In this document: positions 21,245 through 28,804 of the stretch, piece after piece | Numbering within the stretch: position 1 is the stretch's first letter | How the letters are laid out: the number at the start of each line of letters is the position of its first letter | DNA from: Nanoarchaeota archaeon | GTDB lineage: Archaea > EX4484-52 > LFW-46 | NCBI GenBank assembly: GCA_018897155.1 | Contig: JAHILE010000055.1 | Location: 1-28,804 of the forward strand | DNA length: 28,804 bases | Direction: 5' to 3' | Made by a program: the position numbers and the translations under genes | Notes under the pieces: model-generated | What the model was told of the DNA's origin: nothing | Seen by the model: the letters and a program-made list of their open reading frames with translations, nothing else | The model's database searches: none

Positions 21245-21700
21245 TACCTTCTCTGCAAGAATTCTATTTTCTTTAGCATTTGGATATTTTTCAACTTCTG
21301 TGAAATAGAAGCCATATTTGACAAGATATGTTAGCATCTCGCGCCGGTTGTTGCGCGTTTTTATCCGAATTTTTTTGTAGCCTCGCGCCTTTGCCCAGGA
21401 TTCCAGATAATCCATCAGCGCGGCAAGAATACCCTTTTCTCTGAACTGCAGCGCAACGCCGGCCATCCAGCAGTAGAATGATCCATCTTTAAATCGGTCA
21501 TATCCCACAAGATAGCCCGCAGGCTTATTTTCAAAATATGCGGCAATGATCAAGTTTTCCTTTCCTTTGTATCTGTCCGCAAAATATTCTTCTGTGCGCG
21601 ACCTTTCATCAAATTCCGGAATCGTAAGATTAACCTTTACCGCTTCTTCAATCGGAACTTCTTTAACAAGAATTTTATTTTTTGCCGGCATTTTATTCAT
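21239..21700 (-). CDS. GNAT-family N-acetyltransferase
   Basis: This 153-residue protein has the GNAT fold, transferring an acetyl group from acetyl-CoA to an amine. The core strands and acetyl-CoA binding region are visible: IIAAYFENKPAGYLVGYDRF, then MAGVALQFREKGILAALMDYLE (motif A, with a variant Q/R-x-x-G-I/L loop), then KKIRIKTRNNRREMLTYLVKYGF (motif B). The ATG at 21700 is 2 bases after the stop of the pilin-like gene. It is therefore the last gene of the leftward surface operon and may modify a surface component. The substrate is unknown. Confidence 0.85.
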   Translation of the reverse strand: MNKMPAKNKILVKEVPIEEAVKVNLTIPEFDERSRTEEYFADRYKGKENLIIAAYFENKPAGYLVGYDRFKDGSFYCWMAGVALQFREKGILAALMDYLESWAKARGYKKIRIKTRNNRREMLTYLVKYGFYFTEVEKYPNAKENRILAEKVL

Positions 21701-21702
21701 AT

Positions 21703-22422
21703 CTATCCCCAGACATAAACGCGCACTTCTTTTGGCGAGAAAGTTGTTTCATTTCCTGACATGATGTATCCGACTGTTATTATATTTATGTTTTCTTCCG
21801 GCTTTTCAAGCTCAAGGGACTCGACGAGCAAGAGGCTGTAAGAAATTTTCGCGTCATTTGTAGTGTTTATCATCAGGGAGTTCTCTCCGGTTTGGGTGGC
21901 TGATGATATGTCCAATATTTCTTCGTTTCCGGAATAATCTCCGGAATGCTGTTTAAGAAGCGTGCCGTTAATGTATATTGACGGATCTGAGGCATTTATG
22001 TAATTGACGGAAATGGTTGCCGAATCAAGCGCGCCTTTATCCGCAGTATAATTTATGTATTCCGGCGCGCCGGGTTTAGGGTATATCGTTCCGTGGCTTA
22101 TGTTTGATTTTGACATTCCGACAGTGAATTTCAGAGGGGTTTTAAGCGTGCTGTTGAGCTCCGATTTTATTCCTGAAAGATTTTCGGCAGCGGCAAGGTT
22201 TCTAAGCGTTCCTGCACTATCCATTGCGGAAAGGCCGTCATAAACATGTGCGCGAATGTTTTCTGTTTTGCTGTTTGCAGTATTTATATGCGGCATGACA
22301 AAAACAAGAAAGCCGGTGACCATCATAAATGCGATTGTCGCTTCAAGCGTATGCAGAAGGCCTTTTCTATTTTCCTTAATTTTTTTCAGAACTCCTTTTT
22401 GCATTGCGCGCCCAATATCCAT
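21703..22422 (-). CDS. Pilin-like secreted/anchored protein
   Basis: This 239-residue protein has a basic N-terminus (KGVLKKIKENRKG) before a single hydrophobic helix (LLHTLEATIAFMMVTGFLVFVMP, about residues 22-45). That layout resembles archaeal type IV pilin-like and related anchored surface proteins. The remainder is extracellular, rich in beta strands and in N-x-S/T sites (NLS, NST, NYT, NAS, NGT, NTT, NET), suggesting N-glycosylation. The start overlaps the upstream stop by one base (TAATG). A full class III signal motif is not certain. Confidence 0.65.
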   Translation of the reverse strand: MDIGRAMQKGVLKKIKENRKGLLHTLEATIAFMMVTGFLVFVMPHINTANSKTENIRAHVYDGLSAMDSAGTLRNLAAAENLSGIKSELNSTLKTPLKFTVGMSKSNISHGTIYPKPGAPEYINYTADKGALDSATISVNYINASDPSIYINGTLLKQHSGDYSGNEEILDISSATQTGENSLMINTTNDAKISYSLLLVESLELEKPEENINIITVGYIMSGNETTFSPKEVRVYVWG

Positions 22423-24038
22423 TAATTACCATCTCCAATCCACAGCGCGATGTTCATGTATGTTTTAGTTATGTTTCCAAGCCGCCCTATGAGTGTCATC
22501 GGCCTGCTTACTACGATTACATCACGGTCGTCAGGTATTGTCCCGCCGATGCTTGTTGTTTTGTTCTCGATGGTTATGTTGTAGCTGATTCCGCTTCCAA
22601 TACGCTGCTGTATCTCAGAGCGTGTCAGTGACGCAAGTTCCTCTATTCTTTTGTCGGCAATTCCGTTTATCAGGGCAGGCAGGCCTATCAGAGTTGCCGG
22701 CGGATTCAAATACATGTTCTTTTCGGCAAGCGATGTTTCATATGTTCCCGGATGCACGTATATTTCGAATTCGGTTACGTTGTACAGCCGTATTTCCTTA
22801 TGCGTTGTGTTGTAGACTGACACGTTTAGATCCTTTCCGATTATCGTTACTGTTCTTGTTCCGGTATATATTGAAGTCATGTTCAGGATATTGCTGAATT
22901 GTTCTCCGGAGCCGTTGAATGTGTTTTCGCTGTCATTATAATAATTTGTGAATGTTGAATTCAGGTTGATAACCGGGCTGAAGCTATGGTTTGAGTAGAC
23001 AACTATTTTTGAAAGCTGGTCGTATATTTTTAGGAATACGCCGTTTGCATAATCTATTTTTGCGACAGTCGGATATAGCGTAACATTTGGCAGGCCGTAA
23101 GTAAGCAGGTCTATGCCTTCTTCAAGCAGTTCAGAATCATTCAGCTCCAGCGAAGATATTCCGTTTGGGGAAAATACCACATTGATGAGTGAATTCACCA
23201 CCCAAAGCTCAGAAGAATTTCGCGTTATTTCGAAATATATATCTTTTGTAGTTGTGTTTCCAAAGCTGTCGTTTGCCCACACATTTACGCTCCAGTTTCC
23301 GAGGCGCGCGAATCGCGTCCTTGTGAAATTATATTCATACATTGTTCCGTTTTCTATCGAAGATATGTTTGCCATTGGCGCCAGGTATATTCGCGTGCCA
23401 TTAAGAGGGCTTCTTATTGTTACTAGTGCAGTGTCAATATCTTCGGCTCCGGAAGAGTCGGTTATGTTCGCGCGGATCATTACCACATCAGTTCTGTTGA
23501 ACATAATAGCATATTCAATATTCAAACCATTTACGTGATATGTGCCAAGAGATATTATTTTTGGCGCCTGGTCAAGGCAGCAAATTTTGTCGCTGTAATA
23601 GTCCGGTGTCCCAATATGCGAATCAGTGCTGTTAAATACTGAGAAAATTGCGGTTTCATTTTCGCCGCATGCCGGCTTTTTTGAGCACCTAACATGCGGC
23701 GTGACGCATAACGTGTAATTGAAATTTCCGTTGGAATATAATTCTACGTGCGTATCGTTTGCATCATAAAGCGCAGCGATTCCTTCTTCATTCGCAAGAC
23801 AGTTTGCCCTTAAGGAAAGGCTGCCTCTAAGAGTTGCCGACTTCAGATCACAGCATGCTGAGTAGCCATAGTATCCGCACTGCGCGATATGTGAGTCGTT
23901 AAGAGAATATGATGAAAACATGCAGATTTCTTTGCCAATACAGCCGCTGCTTCTCATAGAGCACGTCATTGCTTCCGCAGAGCGGCTTAATGCAAGTAGT
24001 AAGAAAATGCATAAGAACACGCGGAAATGAAATCGCAT
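22422..24038 (-). CDS. Secreted Cys-rich, glycosylation-rich surface protein
   Basis: This is a 538-residue exported protein. The signal peptide is at 1-23 (VFLCIFLLLALSRSAEA). The N-terminal ~150 residues hold three related modules with the pattern C ... (D/N)D(S/T)H(I/V) ... Y ... C(C): ICMFSSYSLNDSHIAQCGYY, IAALYDANDTHVELYSNGNF and IFSVFNSTDSHIGTPDYYSD. Beta-rich Ig-like domains follow (IRANITDSSGAEDIDTALVTI; GNWSVNVWANDSFGNTT). There are many N-x-S/T sequons. It heads an operon with the pilin-like protein and the acetyltransferase. It is most likely an adhesion or cell-surface component; no enzyme motif is seen. Confidence 0.75.
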   Translation of the reverse strand: MRFHFRVFLCIFLLLALSRSAEAMTCSMRSSGCIGKEICMFSSYSLNDSHIAQCGYYGYSACCDLKSATLRGSLSLRANCLANEEGIAALYDANDTHVELYSNGNFNYTLCVTPHVRCSKKPACGENETAIFSVFNSTDSHIGTPDYYSDKICCLDQAPKIISLGTYHVNGLNIEYAIMFNRTDVVMIRANITDSSGAEDIDTALVTIRSPLNGTRIYLAPMANISSIENGTMYEYNFTRTRFARLGNWSVNVWANDSFGNTTTKDIYFEITRNSSELWVVNSLINVVFSPNGISSLELNDSELLEEGIDLLTYGLPNVTLYPTVAKIDYANGVFLKIYDQLSKIVVYSNHSFSPVINLNSTFTNYYNDSENTFNGSGEQFSNILNMTSIYTGTRTVTIIGKDLNVSVYNTTHKEIRLYNVTEFEIYVHPGTYETSLAEKNMYLNPPATLIGLPALINGIADKRIEELASLTRSEIQQRIGSGISYNITIENKTTSIGGTIPDDRDVIVVSRPMTLIGRLGNITKTYMNIALWIGDGN

Positions 24039-24151
24039 ATTATTTATATTGTGGCGCTGTTATTTATATAACTATGATTTTTTTGGCCCGATGAATAAAA
24101 AACTAAATATGTTTATATATGTTTATATATCTTAGACGCCATTATATTTTC
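24039..24151. promoter_or_regulatory. Divergent promoter region
   Basis: The leftward gene at 24038 has TATA-like boxes ATATAAATA and TTATATAAATA in the first 40 bases upstream. The rightward gene has two successive GTTTATATAT boxes (about 24111-24120 and 24121-24130); the second lies about 22-31 bases before ATG 24152. The duplicated box is unusual and could give two starts or arise from slippage. Confidence 0.5.
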
Positions 24152-24766
24152 ATGGCACTGCAAAAGCGTTCCGGAAGCATCGCGAGGCTATTTTTCTTTG
24201 TATTGATACTGGTCATAGTTGGCGGCTTTATGGTTCTAAAAACATCATCAGCTACGGCATCCAATACAAAAGCAGCCGAAGGCGTAAAGACGCTGTATGA
24301 GCTGGCCAATCCAGGCACATCTTTTGAGGTTGTGGCTGTAACTGAGGAAAGCGGAGTCTATAAGGTTCTTCTGAAATCCACTGGATCTGGCGGAACAACA
24401 TATCATGATGTTTATGTCACAAAAGACGGAAAGCTATTATCGCCCGGCGTTATACTTGTGGAGAATTCAACAAAGCAGCTTGAAAAAATGAATGGTTTTG
24501 TTGACTGTCTTAAGGAAAAGAATGTGATGATTTTCGGCGTTCTGAACAGCTCTTTCTCTCCGCAGGGCGCGGCAACAACAAGCCTTCAATTGCAGGCGCT
24601 TGGAATGTATTCCGGAAAAATCTATGTGAGCTGCGACGGCCCGAACCTGCAGGCATGCGTAAATGCCGGAATTACCGAAGTTCCGTCAGTTGTTTACGAG
24701 AACAAGGCATATAGCGGCGCAAAGGATATCGCATGGTTCGAGCAGCTTAGCGGATGCAAATTCTAA
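24152..24766 (+). CDS. Membrane-anchored thioredoxin-fold protein lacking CxxC
   Basis: From ATG 24152 (MALQKRSGSIARLFFFVLIL) this is a 204-residue protein with one N-terminal membrane helix (about 11-30). The C-terminal half resembles the thioredoxin-like domain often linked to disulfide formation. FVDCLKEKNVMIFGV precedes the place where CPHC is expected, but the sequence there is SSFSPQ (133-138). The cis-proline region ITEVPSVVYENKAYSGA (P178) is intact. Four cysteines (C119, C161, C169, C202) lie outside the active site. It likely has a structural or binding role, not an oxidoreductase one. ATG 24119 is upstream of the TATA box and rejected. Confidence 0.72.
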   Translation: MALQKRSGSIARLFFFVLILVIVGGFMVLKTSSATASNTKAAEGVKTLYELANPGTSFEVVAVTEESGVYKVLLKSTGSGGTTYHDVYVTKDGKLLSPGVILVENSTKQLEKMNGFVDCLKEKNVMIFGVLNSSFSPQGAATTSLQLQALGMYSGKIYVSCDGPNLQACVNAGITEVPSVVYENKAYSGAKDIAWFEQLSGCKF

Positions 24767-24817
24767 ATGGCGGCGCTATAAATTATATATGTGCGAAAGA
24801 CCATATTATAATCATCT

Positions 24818-26590
24818 ATGTTTAACAGAGCCATTATTGGGAGAGTGGCGGGGTTCGCAAGGGGTATGAATCTGTTAGCAGTTTTTCTATTTTTTCTGAT
24901 GTTCTTTACACCTGCAGAAGCCGCAAATACTCAAGGCCACCCGTTTTCCCAGATTTATTATATTGATACAAATTTCAATATGTCCGCGTATAACATTACG
25001 AATGTGAGCTATGTTGGCGTTGGCATTAGCTCTCCGGCTTATCCTTTGGATGTTGCTGGAGCCGGGAGAATAACCAACAATCTTTATGTCGGAGGAACTC
25101 TCGGCGTAGGAACGATTTCTCCGCAAAACGCGCTTAATGTCATCGGCGACATAAATGCGACAGGAAATATTTATGGAACTTTGGGTTCAGGCACCGTAAA
25201 TACGACATCCATTATTGATTCGGCAGTTACTGACGCGAAAATTTCGGAAGTCAACTGGATAAAGCTTCAGAATTATCCTTCAGCATGTGGCTCCGGCAAA
25301 GTGGTTCAGGGAATAGATGATACGCTGGCATGCGTCAATATAAGCGAACTTGTTGAAACTGTTGGAAATGTTTCTGGTTCGGGTAGTTTAGATTACATCC
25401 CTGTCTGGACTGGCGCAGAAACTCTTGGCAATAGTTTTATTTATCAGTCCGGCGGGCTTTTATACACGACAACAGGAATTGTTGTTGGCGGCACCATTGA
25501 TTTGAACGATAGTTACAGCATTATTAACGCGACTTATGTAAATGCCACAAATATTTATGCCGGAGGCAATGCAGTTCTTACTACGGCAACAATATTTGGA
25601 GGTAATGTTAGTGGAACCTATAGTAACGCACAGCTTGCATTAAATTCTGTCGGGGCGAGCCAGATAATAAACGGATCAATAGATTCAAGCAAGCTTGTGC
25701 CTGACTTGAACCTTGCATGGGCTAATCTTACAAATTTCCCTGCAAACTGTTCGGCAGGCCAAGTTGCTACTGGATTCAACGACACCCATATAATATGCAC
25801 TTCATCGGGAACTGGTGAGATTGGAGGGATCGGCACTCTGAATTATCTGGCCAAATTCACAGAAAATCAGGCTATTGGCAATTCTGCAGTCTATGAAGAA
25901 AACGGCCTTGTCGGAATAGGCGTTGCAGTATCGCTAACCAATCCGCTGAATATTAATGCAAGCGCATCCGGAAGCTCTATTGCATTGATTGGCAGGGCGT
26001 CGGACAATGCATCGTCTATTGATTTTTTAGACAGTGCGAGAACATCTGCGATTTCAATTAAACGCAACGGCACTGCTCTTGGAATAACCGGCGGTAATGT
26101 GGGTGTCGGGACAATGACACCGAATTCAACGCTGCATGTTGCAGGCAATATTACAGTAACGCCGGATTCTGATGTGTGTATAGATGGCGGAAATTGTTTA
26201 AGCAGCAGGGTTGCGTCAATTTTTTATAATAAGACCGCTACTACTTACACAGGTAGTTTGAGTTATAGCAGTTTAACCGGTTATAAAGCGGGTGATGCCA
26301 TTTGCAATGCAGAATTTTCAGGCACTCATTTATGCAGTATGGCGGAAATATCATTTACAATAGCTACGCAGAATTTGAGTTCAATATCTGGATGGGCTGG
26401 TGAAGCATGGATTGCAACAGGTCCTGCGAAATATTCTCCGGCATCGCTGCCAGTTAATGATTGCAACGGGTTTACACATGGCGCTGCAGGAAGCTATCTT
26501 GGCAATTGGTGGTCATTCGATCAATCAACAGGCGGAGTAGGCAAGACAGGACAATGCGGCAATACGTTACGTTTGGGGTGCTGTAAATGA
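24818..26590 (+). CDS. Secreted fibre-like surface protein 1
   Basis: This is a 590-residue exported protein. The signal segment is about 17-37 (NLLAVFLFFLMFFTPAEAA). The body is made of tail-fibre-like beta repeats: GVGISSPAYPLDVAG, GVGTISPQNALNVIGD and GVGTMTPNSTLHVAG, each V-G-x-x-x-P-x-x-x-L-x-V-x-G. Between them are units of the W-x-x-L-x-N-(Y/F)-P-x-x-C type, WIKLQNYPSACGSG and WANLTNFPANCSAG. The final ~130 residues form a Cys- and Trp-rich domain (GYKAGDAICNAEFSGTHLC, GNWWSFDQSTGG) resembling a lectin-like or DUF1554-like fold. The stop overlaps the next start (ATGA). It is likely an adhesin displayed on the cell surface. Confidence 0.75.
   Translation: MFNRAIIGRVAGFARGMNLLAVFLFFLMFFTPAEAANTQGHPFSQIYYIDTNFNMSAYNITNVSYVGVGISSPAYPLDVAGAGRITNNLYVGGTLGVGTISPQNALNVIGDINATGNIYGTLGSGTVNTTSIIDSAVTDAKISEVNWIKLQNYPSACGSGKVVQGIDDTLACVNISELVETVGNVSGSGSLDYIPVWTGAETLGNSFIYQSGGLLYTTTGIVVGGTIDLNDSYSIINATYVNATNIYAGGNAVLTTATIFGGNVSGTYSNAQLALNSVGASQIINGSIDSSKLVPDLNLAWANLTNFPANCSAGQVATGFNDTHIICTSSGTGEIGGIGTLNYLAKFTENQAIGNSAVYEENGLVGIGVAVSLTNPLNINASASGSSIALIGRASDNASSIDFLDSARTSAISIKRNGTALGITGGNVGVGTMTPNSTLHVAGNITVTPDSDVCIDGGNCLSSRVASIFYNKTATTYTGSLSYSSLTGYKAGDAICNAEFSGTHLCSMAEISFTIATQNLSSISGWAGEAWIATGPAKYSPASLPVNDCNGFTHGAAGSYLGNWWSFDQSTGGVGKTGQCGNTLRLGCCK
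25744..26008 (+). repeat. Near-identical DNA blocks, copy 1
   Basis: Block a (25744-25802, 59 bases) is identical to 27894-27952. Block b (25898-26008, 111 bases) matches 28048-28158 with one difference (A/G). The 95 bases between the blocks are equal in length in both copies but clearly diverged. Both copies are in the same reading phase at a constant offset of 2150 bases. Confidence 0.95.
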
Positions 26591-28368
26591 AATCAGGGGC
26601 AATAATTAAGATGCTGCTATTTACCATTTTAATTGTATTAATGAGTAATGATGCTGATGCCGCAATATATGTAAAAGACCACGGAAATTGTCCTGCAAGT
26701 TATCAATCTCAGGATTGTACGGGTGTTAATAAAGCATGCGGTTATACAAGCAGCGTATTGTATTGCGATGATCCAGCTACAATAAATAGCACAGTGCCTG
26801 GAATTACGGGCACTTCAAATACCACCCCTTATAATTCCAGTCTTGGCGGCGGTTATATTATTGATTGCGTAAAAAACGCAGCAACTTGTACTCCGTGGTT
26901 CTGCCAGAGCGATAGCTCGTGCTATAATAATCATCAAAAAACAAATTGTACTGCAGGAGCACACACATCCACTTGCGATACCAGCTGCGTCAGCAGCAGT
27001 TATGCAAATTGCAATGGCGGTTGGGGTGATGGCTGTGAGGTCAACGTGCTTGTGGATGGATGCTCTGCGATTGGCCAGCTTGACGGCAATAATACTGTTA
27101 ATTCCAGTTGCGAATGCCAGTGCAAGACAAATTATTATGATTGCGACGCAAGTGGTGTGGGTTCCGGCAACGGCTGTGAAATTCATGATGGCGATGCATG
27201 TACTGGTGCTGGAGGATTGCCGGGAAACTGGAGCGGATGCAGCTGTGTTGTGGCTCCGCAGCACCACATTACAGGTACCCCTGCCAGCTATAGTTCAATA
27301 GCCCCTAATTTGTGGTCCGTACAGTACGGCACAGGATCATTATTAAATCTGACGAGTATGGCCTATAATGCGACTTTGAGTGTAAATGGCAGTGGATGTC
27401 TCTTTTTTAACGATTCGTCATCATTATGCACCGCTCCGACTATCAATGGTCAGGTTAAGGGTATCGGTTCTACAGGCAATGTTGCGTGGTGGAAAAACAG
27501 TACGGACATAACATATGATTCAGTCGATAATTTTTATTGGGATTCGGTAAATCACCGGCTTGGCATAGGCACTAATATACCACAGCAAAAATTAGATGTG
27601 ATAGGAAACCTTAATGTAACCGGAATAGTATATGAGGGCGGCATCGCTTTGTCCGGCCTGTATCTCGGCATTTCAGACACTGCCGCAGATTCAATTAAGC
27701 TTAACGGACAGTTGAGTACGTATTATCTTAATGCAACAACCCTTTTTAGCGGAAATGTGACTGGGAATCAAACTAATCTTCAGCTTGAGCCGGGCTCTGT
27801 AGGAACGCCTCAAATATTGGACGGCGCAATAACTTCTGCAAAGATTGCGTCAGATTTAAACCTCGGATGGGCGAATCTTACTAATTATCCCCTAAACTGT
27901 TCGGCAGGCCAAGTTGCTACTGGATTCAACGACACCCATATAATATGCACTTTGGCAGGAACCGGCGATATTCTGGGAACAGGTGCGCCAAATTATTTAG
28001 CTAAGTTTACTTTAGCACAAACTATCGGGAGTTCCACCATGTATGAGGAAAACGGCCTTGTCGGAATAGGCGTTGCAGTATCGCTAACCGATCCGCTGAA
28101 TATTAATGCAAGCGCATCCGGAAGCTCTATTGCATTGATTGGCAGGGCGTCGGACAATATGTCGACTATTGCTTTTTTTGACAGTGCGAGAACATCTGCA
28201 GTGTCAATTAATCGTAACGGTAATGCTCTTGGAATAACCGGCGGAAATGTCGGAGTTGGAACAACAACGCCTCAGAGTTCATTTGAAGTTGCGGGAACAT
28301 TTAATGCATCCTCAAATAACGGCACATTGCTTTTGAGTTCAGAAGGGGATGTAAAAGTGGGTGTATAG
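26587..28368 (+). CDS. Secreted fibre-like surface protein 2
   Basis: This is a 593-residue exported paralog of the preceding protein. A hydrophobic signal lies at about 7-25. A Cys-rich region runs from about residue 30 to 225. It contains the known surface-protein motif of the type C-(N/D)-x-x-x-x-x-G-C-E: ANCNGGWGDGCEV and YDCDASGVGSGNGCEI. Fibre units follow: LGIGTNIPQQKLDVIGN, WANLTNYPLNCSAGQVATGF and VGVGTTTPQSSFEVAG. It ends without the lectin-like domain of its neighbour. The start overlaps the upstream stop (26587-26590), so the two are translated together. Parts of its 3' third are almost identical in DNA to the first gene. Confidence 0.75.
   Translation: MKSGAIIKMLLFTILIVLMSNDADAAIYVKDHGNCPASYQSQDCTGVNKACGYTSSVLYCDDPATINSTVPGITGTSNTTPYNSSLGGGYIIDCVKNAATCTPWFCQSDSSCYNNHQKTNCTAGAHTSTCDTSCVSSSYANCNGGWGDGCEVNVLVDGCSAIGQLDGNNTVNSSCECQCKTNYYDCDASGVGSGNGCEIHDGDACTGAGGLPGNWSGCSCVVAPQHHITGTPASYSSIAPNLWSVQYGTGSLLNLTSMAYNATLSVNGSGCLFFNDSSSLCTAPTINGQVKGIGSTGNVAWWKNSTDITYDSVDNFYWDSVNHRLGIGTNIPQQKLDVIGNLNVTGIVYEGGIALSGLYLGISDTAADSIKLNGQLSTYYLNATTLFSGNVTGNQTNLQLEPGSVGTPQILDGAITSAKIASDLNLGWANLTNYPLNCSAGQVATGFNDTHIICTLAGTGDILGTGAPNYLAKFTLAQTIGSSTMYEENGLVGIGVAVSLTDPLNINASASGSSIALIGRASDNMSTIAFFDSARTSAVSINRNGNALGITGGNVGVGTTTPQSSFEVAGTFNASSNNGTLLLSSEGDVKVGV
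27894..28158 (+). repeat. Near-identical DNA blocks, copy 2
   Basis: The partner of 25744-26008: 59 identical bases at 27894-27952, then 95 diverged bases, then 111 bases (28048-28158) with a single mismatch that changes one residue (N to D in SLT(N/D)PLN). The flanks are only moderately similar. Confidence 0.95.
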
Positions 28369-28420
28369 ACAACTATATATAGGATAAATACTAATGTATG
28401 ATTGCAGGAGCTGATAATTG

Positions 28421-28804
28421 ATGAGGGTAACTGGTTTTATAAATAAAAAACATCCGGGTTCTCTGAATTATTTTGCTTCTAAAATTATGGTGCTTTTTTT
28501 ATTTGCTATTTTATTTTCATCTACTGCTCAGGCAAGAAGCTTCATAGTTTCAAATAACTCTCAACTGTCTCAGAATTTTCTTGTTGTCAACGGCTCCACA
28601 GGCTACACCGGAATAGGTACTGGCACTCCGCTATATCCTTTGGATATTGTCGGTGACATTCGTTGGAGCAGTAACCTTACCGGCGGTGCAGTTCCATGGG
28701 CAAGACTTACGGAATTTCCCGATGCATGTCCTGCTGGTGAAGCAGTTCAGACTATTGGCGGAACTTTGAGTTGCATTAAATTGAACTCCACAAGCGGAAA
28801 TACG
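28421..28804 (+). CDS. Secreted fibre-like surface protein 3 (runs off the window)
   Basis: The ATG at 28421 follows GGAG about 12 bases upstream; ACTATATATAGG at 28373-28384 is the likely TATA box. The first 128 residues show a signal segment (IMVLFLFAILFSSTAQARS). Then comes the unit GYTGIGTGTPLYPLDIVGDI and WARLTEFPDACPAGEAVQTI, the same modules as in the two preceding genes. It is a third tandem paralog, continuing beyond the window. Confidence 0.72.
   Translation, partial: MRVTGFINKKHPGSLNYFASKIMVLFLFAILFSSTAQARSFIVSNNSQLSQNFLVVNGSTGYTGIGTGTPLYPLDIVGDIRWSSNLTGGAVPWARLTEFPDACPAGEAVQTIGGTLSCIKLNSTSGNT

Noticed and set aside
1-28804. CRISPR array
   Set aside because: The repeated hairpins are not evenly spaced identical repeats with unique spacers; no cas gene is seen.
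1-28804. tRNA or rRNA genes
   Set aside because: No TPsiC-arm-like GGTTCGAATC with matching acceptor stem, and no rRNA-like stretch, was found by eye; a tRNAscan run would be decisive.

Overview
The window looks archaeal. It carries initiation factor aIF2-alpha, the H/ACA protein Nop10, a DRG-type GTPase, an archaeal-type isoleucyl-tRNA synthetase and FtsZ. Many start codons lie about 22-30 bases downstream of a TATA-like box, with little or no leader. Gene order is patchy, many small proteins are unrecognised, and secreted proteins are numerous. This fits a small-genome archaeon of the DPANN type (Micrarchaeota or Diapherotrites would be my first guesses), but lineage cannot be fixed from sequence alone.

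Layout. 1-127: start of a zinc-ribbon transposase, cut by the window edge. 377-2445: aIF2-alpha, nop10, a radical-SAM-like gene missing its N-terminal half, and a small unknown gene. 2461-5855: an AT-richer HhH-GPD DNA glycosylase, a convergent DRG GTPase and a secreted subtilisin-like protease. 5932-6166: first hairpin array (A). 6208-7629: small secreted protein, a decayed gene, and a HepT/MntA (HEPN/nucleotidyltransferase) pair. 7692-10384: a five-gene leftward operon made of one large nucleotidyltransferase protein and four membrane proteins, the last too short for most gene finders. 10486-13490: an interrupted small gene between 16-base direct repeats, a zinc-ribbon/Hsp20-like protein, a VOC protein, a second HEPN/nucleotidyltransferase pair and small unknowns. 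13487-16684: ileS. 16777-18559: small unknowns. 18840-21065: hairpin array C, a 48-residue ORF, ftsZ and hairpin array D. 21104-28804: GNAT acetyltransferase, a leftward surface/pilin-like operon, a thioredoxin-fold protein without its CxxC, and three tandem secreted fibre-like paralogs, the last one partial.

Most striking signal: a family of short, nearly perfect hairpins laid head to tail in three intergenic arrays (about 5932-6166, 18840-19298 and 20663-21065), with two more hairpins inserted in frame in the editing domain region of ileS (15810-15857). A shared core recurs: arm TGAAAATC, variable loop, arm GATTTTCA, linker AGC, then a second hairpin opening with TTTTG. Corresponding hairpins in different arrays have different stem sequences but keep their pairing. 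Two hairpin modules occur in arrays C and D in swapped order. In ileS and array A the core even reads in the same frame (HENxxDFQAF). This resembles the coding-region palindromic elements of Rickettsia in concept, but in an archaeon, and I know of no described family that matches it.

Other notable signals: an 80-base direct-repeat-bounded segment whose removal would exactly restore an 87-residue CxxCxxC protein; mosaic, nearly identical DNA blocks shared between two fibre paralogs, suggesting recent gene conversion; and three nucleotidyltransferase-fold genes within 6 kb.
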